Counted from the first letter of the stretch, positions 26,198-35,991 are shown. The stretch: 64,000 bases of DNA from Burkholderia sp. FERM BP-3421 (GCF_028657905.1 NZ_CP117782.1:2542001-2606000), one strand, 5' to 3'. Numbers and translations are program-made. The notes: generated by a model not told the origin, from the letters alone.

Positions 26198-27066
26198 GCG
26201 ACGGAATAGGTAGATGAATGCAGGCAAGCCGCGGAAGCGGTTTGCCTGCACGCCGCCGTTCGCGCACACGCCATCAGGGCAGAACCGCCCGAGTTGAGTC
26301 CGCGTGCGCATTCGATCGCCTCGCCCCGCGCTCGATCGGTGCATTCGCGCTGCCCGGCTCGAATTGGGGCGACGGGTCACGCAGCCGCCTTCATCGAGAC
26401 GACGTTCATCAAAAACTCATGGGTCGTCGGCCCGCTTCGTCCTGATCGGAATGGCCTGTCGGCCGGAGCGCGCGAGCGGTCCATCCGTCCTGCGTCCATC
26501 GGCGGCCGCGGCACGCAGCTTTGCCATCGCGTTCGATGCATTGCAACGAAACGCATCCCCAGCGTGCTGAAAATACCGCTCGTCTTGCGGGCTTCGACTG
26601 TCGCAGCCGGCCAATTTCATGATCGCGGGCCCCGATACGCATCTCGACATCCCGGCGGGTTATTTGTCAATTTTTGTGAAAAGACATTGATTCTTTAATT
26701 TGGATGCCCTCTCATCCGACTTGAAGAATTTCAAAAAATTACAGATTTTAGATTCATTTTGTTTAGCAATTCTTATAAACAATCCTTCTGAAAAACACGC
26801 AACTCGCAACGAGTGGGAATTCGGCGATCTTTCATGCATAGTAGCCGGCTTCTGATTTTGTTCGCCCTGCCAGCAGCCCGCCTGGCCGGGCAGTCTTGGC
26901 AGGAAGATGCACGCGACGTTGCCGGAAAGAAGGCACCTGGGAGGCTGAGCCGCTCCCGTCCGGCCCGATGGCGTTCGCGATGAAATTGTTTGACACGCTT
27001 CGATCCAAATGATGTGGAGTACTTAGCATATTTAGCCTGAATCGAATCATTCCGGAGAATTATTCA
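26198..27066. other. Gene-free region between the hydrolase and the S10 peptidase
   Basis: About 870 bases without a supported gene. It starts with the hairpin at 26220-26249; the middle is G+C-rich with no coding signs; 26640-26830 is markedly A+T-rich, and 27000-27060 likely carries the peptidase promoter and leader. Confidence 0.45.
26220..26249. terminator. Hairpin after the alpha/beta hydrolase gene
   Basis: A 13-base-pair stem (26220-26232 with 26237-26249, one G-T pair) closes on a GGAA tetraloop. No T-tract follows, so it may protect the 3' end or act as a weak or Rho-assisted terminator. Confidence 0.6.
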
Positions 27067-28806
27067 ATGAATAAAAAGATGCCAACCTGGACCGCGATCG
27101 CAGTACTTGCAGCTGCGACCCTGGTCGCATGCGGCGGCGACGACGCACCGGCAACCGTCCAAAATGCCGCGAATACCCCGGCCGCCGTGCCGCAGACGCC
27201 CGCCACGGCGACAGTGGAATCAGAACTCGACGTGTTCGCCAAGGTTGCGCCGGCCGACAAGGTGCTGGACGACGCCAACACCTACGATACGACTCGCGAG
27301 GGGTCGATCGCACTGTCCAAGATCAACGAGGATTCGTCGGTCAAGCGGCACACGATCACCATCAACGGCAAGGTGCTGCCGTACGTCGCCCGCGCCGGCC
27401 ACCTGATCGCCTATCGCGGCAACGGAGCCAACAAAAAAGCAGAGGCGGCGGTCTTCTACACGGCCTATACGCGGGATGCACTGCCCAAGGAAAATCGCCC
27501 GGTCACGTTCCTGTGGAACGGCGGTCCGGGTTCGGCCTCGATCTGGCTGCACATGGGATCGTGGGGGCCGAAGCGGCTCAAGTCCGATGCGCCGAACATG
27601 GCCGACCCGACGAAGCAGCCCGATAGCTTCCCGTTCGAGGACAACGCGATCTCGCTGCTCGACCAGTCGGACATCGTGTTCGTCGATCCGCCCGGGACGG
27701 GCCTGTCCACGGCAATCGCGCCGACCAAGAACGGCGATCTATGGGGAACCGACGACGACGCCCAAGTGGTCGCTGACTTCATCACCAGCTATACGAACAA
27801 GTACAACCGGCAAAGCTCGCCCAAGTACCTGTACGGCGAATCCTATGGCGGCATCCGCACGCCAATCGTCGCCAACCTGCTGGAGCAGGCGGGCACCAGC
27901 GGCTACCGACCCGATCCGTCCGGCAAGCCGGCCAAGGTCCTGGCGGGATTCATCCTCAACTCGCCGCTCGTCGACTACAACTCCAATTGCGACATGATGG
28001 GCGGCGCGGTAACGTGCGAGGGATACATCCCGTCCTATGCGATGACGGCGGATTACTTCAAGAAATCAGTGAAGCGCGGTACGCAAACACAGGAGCAATA
28101 CCTCGGCGAGCTGCGTACGCTGGCGAGAACGACGTTCCAAACCACGTTCAGCACGTACTTCGATTCGAACGGCAGGCCGAACGCCCAATGGAACGCGTAC
28201 GCGGCAAGCCCCGCGGGCCAGGCGCTCCTGAATCGGATGGCGGACTACACCGGCATTCCGGCGGCGACCTGGAAAAACCGTTTCAACTACACGCCTCGGC
28301 CGTTCAGGGCGGCGTTGGTTCCCGGCTATTCCCTCGGCCGCTATGATGCGCGCATGAAGGTGCCGAACGGAAACAGCTTCGCGGCGGATGACTACATCAA
28401 CGTCGCCTTCCTCAATCAGCTCAAAACGTACTTCCCCGACTTCGTCAACTACAAGACCAAGTCGAGCTACCAACCGCTGAACGACGAGACGATAGCCAAT
28501 TGGAAATGGCAGCGGGCAGGCAGCAAGGATTATTACCCGCAGAGCATTACCGACATCCAGGCAGTCCTGACAGCCAACCCCGACGCCAAGCTGCTGATTC
28601 TCCACGGCTATGAGGATATTGCGACGCCGGGCTTCCAGACCGAGCTGGACCTTGAAGGAGTGAACCTCGGCGACCGGATTCCCATCAAATGGTTTGAGGG
28701 CGGGCATATGATTTACAACACGGAGATGTCGCGCGCGCCGCTGAAACAGGCGATCGACAACTATTACCAGTCGCCTGCGCGTGTCGCGGACGGCTCCTTA
28801 CTGTGA
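27067..28806 (+). CDS. S10-family serine carboxypeptidase-like lipoprotein
   Basis: A 579-residue lipoprotein with the S10 (serine carboxypeptidase) alpha/beta-hydrolase fold. The signal ends in a lipobox (LVAC) with Cys22; GGDD follows, so outer-membrane sorting is likely. Substrate-binding NGGPGS is at 151-156 (followed by ASIW), nucleophile S259 lies in GESYGG, the acid D517 in GYEDIATP, and the catalytic His547 in EGGHMIY. S10 enzymes cleave C-terminal residues at acidic pH. Bacterial members are poorly studied, and the length, about 580 residues, fits them. GGAG lies 10-12 bases before the ATG. A small EF-hand-like exported protein is encoded 17 bases downstream. Confidence 0.92.
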   Translation: MNKKMPTWTAIAVLAAATLVACGGDDAPATVQNAANTPAAVPQTPATATVESELDVFAKVAPADKVLDDANTYDTTREGSIALSKINEDSSVKRHTITINGKVLPYVARAGHLIAYRGNGANKKAEAAVFYTAYTRDALPKENRPVTFLWNGGPGSASIWLHMGSWGPKRLKSDAPNMADPTKQPDSFPFEDNAISLLDQSDIVFVDPPGTGLSTAIAPTKNGDLWGTDDDAQVVADFITSYTNKYNRQSSPKYLYGESYGGIRTPIVANLLEQAGTSGYRPDPSGKPAKVLAGFILNSPLVDYNSNCDMMGGAVTCEGYIPSYAMTADYFKKSVKRGTQTQEQYLGELRTLARTTFQTTFSTYFDSNGRPNAQWNAYAASPAGQALLNRMADYTGIPAATWKNRFNYTPRPFRAALVPGYSLGRYDARMKVPNGNSFAADDYINVAFLNQLKTYFPDFVNYKTKSSYQPLNDETIANWKWQRAGSKDYYPQSITDIQAVLTANPDAKLLILHGYEDIATPGFQTELDLEGVNLGDRIPIKWFEGGHMIYNTEMSRAPLKQAIDNYYQSPARVADGSLL

Positions 28807-28823
28807 TCCAGGCGAGGACAGCC

Positions 28824-29216
28824 ATGAAAATCGTGACTTTGATTGTTTCCGGCGTGGTCGTCGCAATGTCGGGGATCGGCGCGGCGTGTGCCTATGACGA
28901 TCTGCCGAAACCGCCGCCGCCGCCGGAAGGCTGGGTCCAGCCGCCCAAGCAATCGGAAAGCTCCATTACGCAGGACGTGGATAACCAGATCACGCAACGC
29001 TTCACCGCAGCGGCGGGGGGCAACCCCGGCGGGCTGCTGTCGCAGCAACAGGCCAAGGCTGCCGGCTGGGGGCTGGTCAGCGACCATTTTTCGGAAATCG
29101 ATCGTGCCGGAACCGGATACGTCCGGCTCGACGACGTGTTGCGGTTCATGTCGGAGCGGACGCCGCAACGCATCATGCGCATGAAAAACGCGGCGAAACT
29201 GGATCAGCGATCGTAA
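28824..29216 (+). CDS. Small exported protein with degenerate EF-hand-like motif
   Basis: A 130-residue protein with a signal peptide (cleavage near AACA, residue 23) and a Pro-rich start to the mature chain (KPPPPPEGWVQPP). The C-terminal third contains FSEIDRAGTGYVRLDDVLRF, which resembles an EF-hand: a loop beginning with Asp and ending with Asp at position 12, with Gly at position 6, but with several non-canonical ligand positions, so calcium binding is uncertain. It follows the S10 peptidase gene by 17 bases and is probably in the same transcript, as a partner, inhibitor or accessory protein (inference). Confidence 0.78.
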   Translation: MKIVTLIVSGVVVAMSGIGAACAYDDLPKPPPPPEGWVQPPKQSESSITQDVDNQITQRFTAAAGGNPGGLLSQQQAKAAGWGLVSDHFSEIDRAGTGYVRLDDVLRFMSERTPQRIMRMKNAAKLDQRS

Positions 29217-29224
29217 CGTGGTGA

Positions 29225-29252
29225 GATTCCCCGCCGTGCGCGGCGGGGAATC
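29225..29252 (+). terminator. Hairpin ending the peptidase operon
   Basis: A perfect 12-base-pair stem (29225-29236 with 29241-29252) with a four-base loop lies nine bases after the last stop. No T-tract follows. Confidence 0.6.
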
Positions 29253-29561
29253 GTGCTGCCGATCCGCGCACGATGGGGCCATCCCTGTCGAAACCGCGGA
29301 CCGGCAATCTCGAACGGCCTGTCCGCATAGGACGCCCCGGCCTTCCAACACGGCTCAGCACGTCAATCGCACCGTCAGGCCATGCGTCCTGGCGTGCGCA
29401 AAAGTCCGATTCTTGAGGTCGCGCGGCGAAAAGGTGAGCGTTCGTCGTTCCAGGGGTGAACTTCACGAACCGCAGATCGCGTCACGCCGGACGCCATCCG
29501 ACGAACGGAACCCGTTTGTACCGTCCAGGCACACTCCGCCCCGACGGAGCCATGCGTAAAC
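29253..29561. other. Intergenic region between the peptidase operon and ssb terminators
   Basis: About 310 bases between two convergent transcription units. No gene or clear signal was found. Confidence 0.4.
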
Positions 29562-29617
29562 AAAAAAGACCCGAAGGTCCAAGCCAAATCGCTGATTCAG
29601 CTCGAACATCCGGGTCT
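29562..29617 (-). terminator. Intrinsic terminator of ssb
   Basis: On the minus strand, AGACCCG (29617-29611) pairs with CGGGTCT (29573-29567) and is followed directly by a run of T (29567-29562). The large loop can fold further. It ends the MFS-ssb transcript. Confidence 0.75.
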
Positions 29618-29646
29618 ATGCCGACGCCAGGCGACGACGGTCCGTT

Positions 29647-30183
29647 TTAGAACGGAATATCGTCGTCCATCTCGTCGAACCCACCGCCCGCCGGCGCGCT
29701 CGGCCGGCTCGCGCCGCCGCCACCGCCGCCACCGCCACCACCGCTGCGAGCCGGCGCAGCCGCGCGGCCACCGCCGCCACCGCCGCCGCCGCGCTCCATA
29801 TCACGCCCGCCGCCGTAGCCGCCGTCATCACCGCCACCGCCGCCCGCACCGCGGCCGCCCAGCATCTGCATCTGGTCGGCGACGATTTCCGTCGAGTACC
29901 GGTCCTGGCCATCCTGGCCTTGCCATTTGCGGGTGCGGATGCGCCCTTCGATGTACACCGACGAGCCCTTCTTCAGGTACTCGTTGACGATTTCAGCGAG
30001 ACGGCCGAAGAACGCCACGCGGTGCCATTCGGTCGCTTCCTTGAATTCGCCGCTCGCCTTGTCCTTGTAGCGATCGGTCGTCGCGAGGCGGATGTTCGCC
30101 ACCGCGTCGCCGCTCGGCAGGTAACGCACTTCCGGGTCGGCGCCGAGATTGCCGACGAGAATGACCTTGTTGACGGATGCCAT
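29647..30183 (-). CDS. ssb: Single-stranded DNA-binding protein
   Basis: SSB coats single-stranded DNA in replication, recombination and repair and recruits partners through its C-terminal tip. The 178-residue protein has the N-terminal OB fold (about 1-110: NKVILVGNLGADPEVRY, EWHRVAFFGRLAEI), a glycine-rich flexible linker of about 55 residues and the conserved acidic tip DDDIPF. It follows the MFS gene by 94 bases on the same strand and lies opposite uvrA beyond it, a conserved beta-proteobacterial layout that groups repair genes. Confidence 0.97.
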   Translation of the reverse strand: MASVNKVILVGNLGADPEVRYLPSGDAVANIRLATTDRYKDKASGEFKEATEWHRVAFFGRLAEIVNEYLKKGSSVYIEGRIRTRKWQGQDGQDRYSTEIVADQMQMLGGRGAGGGGGDDGGYGGGRDMERGGGGGGGGRAAAPARSGGGGGGGGGGASRPSAPAGGGFDEMDDDIPF

Positions 30184-30277
30184 CTGTTTCTCCAGTTGAT
30201 TCGATATTTCAGCAGCGCTGGCAAGACCGCGCGGCGCCTCGTCGGCCCGGCCGACGCGGACGCGCGGCTCGGTCGGT

Positions 30278-31465
30278 TCAGGCCTTGCGCGGCGGCTGCT
30301 TCATGCTGGCGGCGATTATAAGCCACACCGCCACCAGGGCCGAGCATGCAAAAAACACCGCGTCCGGCCCGTTGTGCTTGAGCAGCCAGCCGCCGACCAC
30401 GCCGCCCAGTGCCAGCCCGATCGACTGCGTCGTGTTGTACACGCCTGTCGCCGCGCCCTTGCGCGAACCCGGCGCAAGCTTCGACACGAGCGACGGCTGC
30501 GACGCCTCCAGGATGTTGAAGCCCAGGAAGTAGACGAACAGGATCGCCGCCACAATCAGAATCGTATGCGTCGACAGCCCCAACAACAATTGGCCGATCA
30601 GGATAGCCGCGATGCCGCCGAGCAGCACCGGCTTCATCTTGCCCCGTTTTTCCGCGACGATGATCGCGGGCACCATCATCACGAACGCCAGCCCCATCAC
30701 CGGCAGATAGACCTGCCAGTGCGACGCGACGGGCAGCCCGCCGTCCACCAGCAGGCGCGGCACCACGAGGAACAGCGCGGTCTGCGTCGCATGCAGCACG
30801 AGCACGCCGAAGTTCAGCCGCAGCAGTTCGACGTTGTGCAGCACCTCGGCGAACGGCGCGCGCACGTGCACCGGCTTCGGCGCGTCCGGCACCACCCACA
30901 GCACGACGCCGATCGCGAGCACCGACAGCGCGCCGACGATCGTGAACAGGCCGTTCATCCCGACCCAGTGGAACACGATCGGCGCGCCAACGATCGCCAC
31001 CGCGAACGACATCCCGATGCTGCCGCCCACCATCGCCATGGCCTTGGTGCGGTTCTGCTCGGAGGTCAGGTCCGCGATGAACGCGAGCACCGCCGACGAT
31101 ACGGCCCCCATTCCCTGAATGACGCGACCGACGATGATCCAGGTGATGTCGTGCGCGAACGCGGCCACGAAGCTGCCGAGCGCGAAGATCAGCAGGCCGA
31201 TCGCGATCACCGGCTTGCGGCCGAACTTGTCGGAGGCCCAGCCGTAGAAGATGTAGAGCATCGACTGCGTGACGCCGTAGGCGCCGAGCGCGAGGCCGAC
31301 GAGCAGCACGTTGTCGCCGCCGGGGATGGTTTTCGCGTAGACCGAAAACACCGGCATGATCATGAACAGGCCCAGCATGCGCAGCGCGAAGATCGCCGCG
31401 AGCGACGCTGTCGCGCGCAGCTCCGGCGCGCTCATGCGGGTCGAGGTAAGAGACGGATTGGACAT
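30278..31465 (-). CDS. MFS transporter (drug:H+ antiporter-like)
   Basis: A 395-residue inner-membrane protein with 12 predicted transmembrane segments. Motif A of the major facilitator superfamily is in the loop after helix 2 (YGWASDKFGRKPVIAIG). Helix 4-5 features GRVIQGMGAVSSAVLAFIAD resemble the motif B/C region of YajR-like drug exporters. Start choice: ATG 31465 (MSNPSLTSTRM); a Met ten codons further in (31435) is equally possible, and the longer frame upstream is spurious. It is divergent from uvrA and precedes ssb. The substrate is unknown. Confidence 0.88.
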   Translation of the reverse strand: MSNPSLTSTRMSAPELRATASLAAIFALRMLGLFMIMPVFSVYAKTIPGGDNVLLVGLALGAYGVTQSMLYIFYGWASDKFGRKPVIAIGLLIFALGSFVAAFAHDITWIIVGRVIQGMGAVSSAVLAFIADLTSEQNRTKAMAMVGGSIGMSFAVAIVGAPIVFHWVGMNGLFTIVGALSVLAIGVVLWVVPDAPKPVHVRAPFAEVLHNVELLRLNFGVLVLHATQTALFLVVPRLLVDGGLPVASHWQVYLPVMGLAFVMMVPAIIVAEKRGKMKPVLLGGIAAILIGQLLLGLSTHTILIVAAILFVYFLGFNILEASQPSLVSKLAPGSRKGAATGVYNTTQSIGLALGGVVGGWLLKHNGPDAVFFACSALVAVWLIIAASMKQPPRKA

Positions 31466-31701
31466 CGGGAGTGAATTTCGAATGTGCGGTACCCGCGCCC
31501 GAGGCCGGGCGGCGGGAAATCCAGGCCGGCTGCGGACCGTCGCCACCCGCGCCGCGCCGTCCGACGGACGCATGCCGATGCGGTCCGGGCGTCGCCCGCG
31601 CAGCCCTGCTGACACTTGCTGCAAAGGCTTGGGGCCTGAAACGACGGTCTCGAAAAGCCGTTATAGTAGCAGGTTTGGTCTCCTCCTCTTTCGCCAGGTT
31701 C

Positions 31702-34569
31702 ATGGAACAAATCCGTATCCGTGGGGCCCGTACCCACAACCTGAAGAACGTCAATCTCGATCTGCCGCGCCACAAGCTGATCGTGATCACGGGCTTGTCA
31801 GGCTCGGGCAAATCGTCGCTTGCGTTCGACACGCTGTACGCGGAAGGTCAGCGGCGCTACGTCGAAAGCCTGTCGGCTTACGCCCGGCAGTTCCTCCAGT
31901 TGATGGAAAAGCCGGATGTCGACCTGATCGAGGGTTTGTCTCCCGCGATCTCGATCGAGCAGAAGGCGACGTCGCACAATCCGCGTTCGACCGTCGGCAC
32001 CGTCACGGAAATCCACGACTACCTGCGACTTTTGTACGCACGGGTCGGCACGCCATACTGCCCGGACCATGAGATCCCGCTGGAGGCGCAGAGCGTCTCG
32101 CAGATGGTCGATGCGGTGCTCGCGCTGCCCGAGGAGACCAAGCTGATGATCCTCGCGCCCGTGGTGGCGAACCGCAAGGGCGAGCACGCGGAGCTGTTCG
32201 AGGAGATGCAGGCGCAGGGCTTCGTGCGGTTTCGCGTGCGCTCGGGCGGCGGCACGGCCAACGAGGGCGTCGCGAAGATCTACGAGGTCGAATCGCTGCC
32301 GAAGCTCAAGAAGAACGACAAGCACACGATCGACGTCGTCGTCGACCGGCTGAAGGTGCGCGCGGACATGAAGCAGCGCCTCGCGGAATCGTTCGAGACC
32401 GCGCTGCGCCTGGCCGATGGCCGCGCGATCGCGCTCGAGATGGATACCGACCAGGAGCATCTGTTCAGCTCGAAGTTCGCGTGCCCGATCTGCTCGTATT
32501 CGCTGCAGGAGCTGGAGCCGCGCCTGTTCTCGTTCAACAACCCGATGGGCGCGTGCCCGGAATGCGACGGCCTCGGCCAGATCACGTTCTTCGATCCGAA
32601 GCGGGTCGTCGCGCATCCGTCGCTGTCGCTCGCGGCCGGCGCGGTCAAGGGCTGGGACAAGCGCAACCAGTTCTACTTCCAGATGCTGCAAAGCCTCGCG
32701 GCGTTCTACGACTTCGACATCGACACCGCGTTCGAGGACCTGCCCGAGAAGGTGAAGAAAATCCTGCTGTTCGGTTCGGGCAAGCAGACGATCCCGTTCT
32801 CGTACATCAACGAGCGCGGCCGCACGACGATCCGCGAGCACGTGTTCGAGGGGATCATCCCGAATCTCGAGCGGCGCTACCGCGAGACCGATTCGGTCGC
32901 GGTGCGTGAGGAACTCGCGAAATACCAGAACAACCAGCCGTGCCCGTCGTGCGACGGCACGCGCCTGCGCCGCGAGGCGCGCTTCGTGCGGATCGGCGCG
33001 GGCGACTACGCGCGCGCGATCTACGAGGTCAGCAGCTGGCCGCTGCGCGACGCGCTCGGCTACTTCGACGGGCTCACGCTCGAAGGCGCGAAGCGCGAGA
33101 TCGCCGACAAGGTGATCAAGGAGATCGTCGCGCGCCTGACCTTCCTCAACAACGTCGGCCTCGACTACCTGTCGCTCGAGCGCAGCGCGGAAACGCTGTC
33201 GGGCGGCGAAGCCCAGCGGATCCGCCTCGCGTCGCAGATCGGCTCGGGCCTGACGGGCGTGATGTACGTGCTCGACGAGCCGTCGATCGGCCTGCACCAG
33301 CGCGACAACGACCGGCTGATCGGCACCCTCAAGCACCTGCGCGACCTGGGCAACTCGGTGATCGTCGTCGAGCACGACGAGGACATGATCCGCACCGCCG
33401 ACTACGTGGTCGACATGGGCCCCGGCGCCGGCGAGCACGGCGGCGCGGTGATCGCGGAAGGCACGCCGAAGCAGGTGCAGGCGAGCACGGCGTCGCTGAC
33501 GGGCCAGTACCTGTCCGGCAAGCGCACGATCGAATACCCGGACGAGCGCATCGAGCCGGATCCGGAGCGCATGCTGCGGATCGAGGACGCGCACGGCAAC
33601 AACCTCAAGCACGTCACGCTGGAGCTGCCGGTCGGCCTGCTCTCCTGCATCACCGGCGTGTCCGGCTCGGGCAAGTCGACGCTGATCAACGACACGCTGT
33701 ACCACGCGGTCGCGCGCCACCTGTACGGCTCGTCGGCCGAGCCGGCGCCGTACGAGTCGATCGAGGGCCTCGAGCACTTCGACAAGGTGATCAACGTCGA
33801 CCAGTCGCCGATCGGCCGCACCCCGCGCTCGAACCCGGCCACCTACACGGGCCTGTTCACGCCGATCCGCGAGCTGTTCTCGGGCGTGCCGACCGCGAAG
33901 GAACGCGGCTACGATCCGGGCCGCTTCTCGTTCAACGTCAAGGGCGGCCGCTGCGAATCGTGCCAGGGCGACGGCGTGCTGAAGGTCGAGATGCACTTCC
34001 TGCCGGACGTCTACGTGCCGTGCGACGTGTGCCACGGCAAGCGCTACAACCGCGAGACGCTGGAAGTGCACTACAAGGGCAAGAACGTCAGCGAGGTGCT
34101 CGACATGACGGTCGAGCACGCGTACGAGTTCTTCGGCGCGGTGCCGGTGATCGCGCGCAAGCTCAAGACGCTGCTCGACGTCGGCCTCGGCTACATCCGC
34201 CTCGGCCAGTCGGCGACCACGCTGTCGGGCGGCGAGGCGCAGCGCGTGAAGCTGTCGCTCGAACTGTCGAAGCGCGACACCGGCCGCACGCTGTACATCC
34301 TCGACGAACCGACGACCGGCCTGCACTTCCACGACATCGCGCTGCTGCTCGAGGTGATCCACCGGCTGCGCGACCAGGGCAACACGGTCGTGATCATCGA
34401 GCACAACCTCGACGTGATCAAGACAGCCGACTGGGTGGTCGACCTCGGGCCGGAAGGCGGCGCGGGCGGCGGCCAGATCATCGCCCAGGGCACGCCCGAG
34501 CAGGTCGCGAAAACCAAGGCGAGCTTCACCGGCAGGTACCTCGCGCCGCTCCTCAAGCGCCGCAAGTGA
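31702..34569 (+). CDS. uvrA: Excinuclease ABC subunit A
   Basis: UvrA is the damage-recognition ATPase of nucleotide excision repair. From ATG 31702 the product is 955 residues, the normal size. It is a tandem ABC ATPase: first Walker A GLSGSGKSS (31-39), a zinc module CPICSYS ... CPECDGLG, first signature LSGGEAQRIRLASQIGSGL, second Walker A GVSGSGKSTL, the second zinc module CESCQGDG ... CDVCHGKRY, and the second signature LSGGEAQRVKLSLELSKRD with ILDEPTTGLHFHD. I found no clear LexA box in the 200 bases upstream. It is divergent from the MFS-ssb pair. Confidence 0.97.
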   Translation: MEQIRIRGARTHNLKNVNLDLPRHKLIVITGLSGSGKSSLAFDTLYAEGQRRYVESLSAYARQFLQLMEKPDVDLIEGLSPAISIEQKATSHNPRSTVGTVTEIHDYLRLLYARVGTPYCPDHEIPLEAQSVSQMVDAVLALPEETKLMILAPVVANRKGEHAELFEEMQAQGFVRFRVRSGGGTANEGVAKIYEVESLPKLKKNDKHTIDVVVDRLKVRADMKQRLAESFETALRLADGRAIALEMDTDQEHLFSSKFACPICSYSLQELEPRLFSFNNPMGACPECDGLGQITFFDPKRVVAHPSLSLAAGAVKGWDKRNQFYFQMLQSLAAFYDFDIDTAFEDLPEKVKKILLFGSGKQTIPFSYINERGRTTIREHVFEGIIPNLERRYRETDSVAVREELAKYQNNQPCPSCDGTRLRREARFVRIGAGDYARAIYEVSSWPLRDALGYFDGLTLEGAKREIADKVIKEIVARLTFLNNVGLDYLSLERSAETLSGGEAQRIRLASQIGSGLTGVMYVLDEPSIGLHQRDNDRLIGTLKHLRDLGNSVIVVEHDEDMIRTADYVVDMGPGAGEHGGAVIAEGTPKQVQASTASLTGQYLSGKRTIEYPDERIEPDPERMLRIEDAHGNNLKHVTLELPVGLLSCITGVSGSGKSTLINDTLYHAVARHLYGSSAEPAPYESIEGLEHFDKVINVDQSPIGRTPRSNPATYTGLFTPIRELFSGVPTAKERGYDPGRFSFNVKGGRCESCQGDGVLKVEMHFLPDVYVPCDVCHGKRYNRETLEVHYKGKNVSEVLDMTVEHAYEFFGAVPVIARKLKTLLDVGLGYIRLGQSATTLSGGEAQRVKLSLELSKRDTGRTLYILDEPTTGLHFHDIALLLEVIHRLRDQGNTVVIIEHNLDVIKTADWVVDLGPEGGAGGGQIIAQGTPEQVAKTKASFTGRYLAPLLKRRK

Positions 34570-34676
34570 CCGCGGCGCGCCGCCCGGCGCGCGCCGCGCC
34601 GCATCGCCCGTCCCACGGCGCGATGCGGCGCCAATTACATTCCTGAAAACGCGATCATTTCGCCCGGCTTTCGTTG

Positions 34677-34683
34677 CTATACT
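34677..34683 (+). promoter_or_regulatory. -10 element upstream of the AI-2E family gene
   Basis: TATACT preceded by TTGC, about 75 bases before the start codon. The same TTGCTATACTC sequence occurs before kdsD. No good -35 is visible. Confidence 0.4.
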
Positions 34684-34756
34684 CGCGGCGATCGGGGTCA
34701 ATGTCCGCTTGCCGCCACAAGCGCGCCGGATCGCCCCGCCGAATACAGGAACCGTC

Positions 34757-35842
34757 ATGGAGAAGCAATCCGAACCGCCGCGCGATACGCAGGCCCGAGA
34801 GCCGCATCTGCGCAGCGTCCGGCTGACCAGTGATTTCAGCCTGCCGAGGTTGTCGGCGCTCGAGATCGGCAGCTACCTCCTCGCGCTCGCCGGCCTGTGG
34901 CTCGTCCTGCACCTGCGCCTGCTCGGCGCGCTGCTCGCGGGCCTGCTCGTCTACCAGCTCGTGCACATGATCGCGCCCGCGATCGAACGCCACACGTCGA
35001 GCCAGCGCGCGCGCTGGGTCGCGGTCGTGCTGCTGTCGACCGTCATCGTGGGCGGCCTCGCGGGCCTGACGATCGCGATCATCGAGCACTTCGAACATAC
35101 CGTCCCGAACCTGCAGAGCCTGCTCGGCCAGCTGATGCAGATCGTCGACCAGGCGCGCACCCGCACCCCGTCGTGGATCGCCAACGTGCTGCCGGTCGAC
35201 GCCGAGCAGATGAAGGTCAAGGCGGCCGGCCTCATGACCAAGCACATGGACCAGCTCCAGCAGGGCGGAAAAAACGTCGCGCGGGTGTTCGGCCACGTGC
35301 TGTTCGGCATGATCATCGGCGCGATGATCGCGATCGGCGTCGATCGCCACAAGGTGCGCCAGCCGCTGTCGACCGCGCTCGTCACGCGCGTATCGCGCTT
35401 CGCCGACGCGTTCCGGCGGATCGTGTTCGCGCAGATCAAGATCTCGGCGATCAACGCGTTCTTCACGGGCATCTACCTGCTGGTCGCGCTGCCGATCTTC
35501 CACCAGCGGCTGCCGCTGTCGAAGACGCTCGTGCTCGTCACCTTCATCGTCGGCCTGCTGCCCGTGATCGGCAACCTGATCTCGAACACGCTGATCGTCG
35601 CGGTCTCGCTGTCGGTCAGCATGGGCACCGCGATCGCGTCGCTCGTGTTCCTCGTGGTGATCCACAAGCTCGAATACTTCCTGAACGCGAAGATCATCGG
35701 CGGGCAGATCGAATCGCGCGCATGGGAGCTGCTGCTCGCGATGCTCGTGATGGAGGCCGCGTTCGGCATCCCCGGCGTGATCGCCGCGCCGATCTTCTAC
35801 GCGTACGTGAAGCGCGAACTCAGCTACCTGCGGCTGATCTGA
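34757..35842 (+). CDS. AI-2E family / PerM-type membrane transporter
   Basis: A 361-residue inner-membrane protein of the AI-2 exporter superfamily (DUF20, PerM/YdiK-like). Two N-terminal helices (about 35-75), a helix near 95-110, a soluble central segment, and four or five C-terminal helices (about 190-350) give the family's seven or eight membrane segments; the conserved IVGLLPVIGNLIS-like loop is present (VTFIVGLLPVIGNLISNTL). The ATG at 34757 follows CAGGA. The proposed roles are autoinducer export or Na+/H+ transport, not settled in this subgroup. It is followed by a strong hairpin and convergent purU. Confidence 0.88.
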   Translation: MEKQSEPPRDTQAREPHLRSVRLTSDFSLPRLSALEIGSYLLALAGLWLVLHLRLLGALLAGLLVYQLVHMIAPAIERHTSSQRARWVAVVLLSTVIVGGLAGLTIAIIEHFEHTVPNLQSLLGQLMQIVDQARTRTPSWIANVLPVDAEQMKVKAAGLMTKHMDQLQQGGKNVARVFGHVLFGMIIGAMIAIGVDRHKVRQPLSTALVTRVSRFADAFRRIVFAQIKISAINAFFTGIYLLVALPIFHQRLPLSKTLVLVTFIVGLLPVIGNLISNTLIVAVSLSVSMGTAIASLVFLVVIHKLEYFLNAKIIGGQIESRAWELLLAMLVMEAAFGIPGVIAAPIFYAYVKRELSYLRLI

Positions 35843-35848
35843 GCGGAA

Positions 35849-35870
35849 GCGCCCGGGCGGCCCCGGGCGC
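35849..35870. terminator. Hairpin after the AI-2E family gene
   Basis: A perfect 9-base-pair G+C stem (35849-35857 with 35862-35870) and a CGGC loop lie seven bases after the stop. No T-tract follows. Confidence 0.55.
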
Positions 35871-35991
35871 GGCGGCGCGCCATCTTCCCTGAAACCCTCC
35901 CCGGGCGCGCGGCCCGAGGCCGCGCCGCGAGCCGGCCGGCCTGTTGGGCATGGCGGCGACGCGAACACGCCCGCCGCCATGCCGTGTCCGC

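Noticed and set aside
31466..31701. LexA (SOS) box before uvrA
   Set aside because: No CTG-N10-CAG palindrome with suitable content was found in the intergenic region.
31798..34758. A 986-codon minus-strand open frame opposite uvrA
   Set aside because: Shadow of uvrA; no recognisable domain and no ribosome site.
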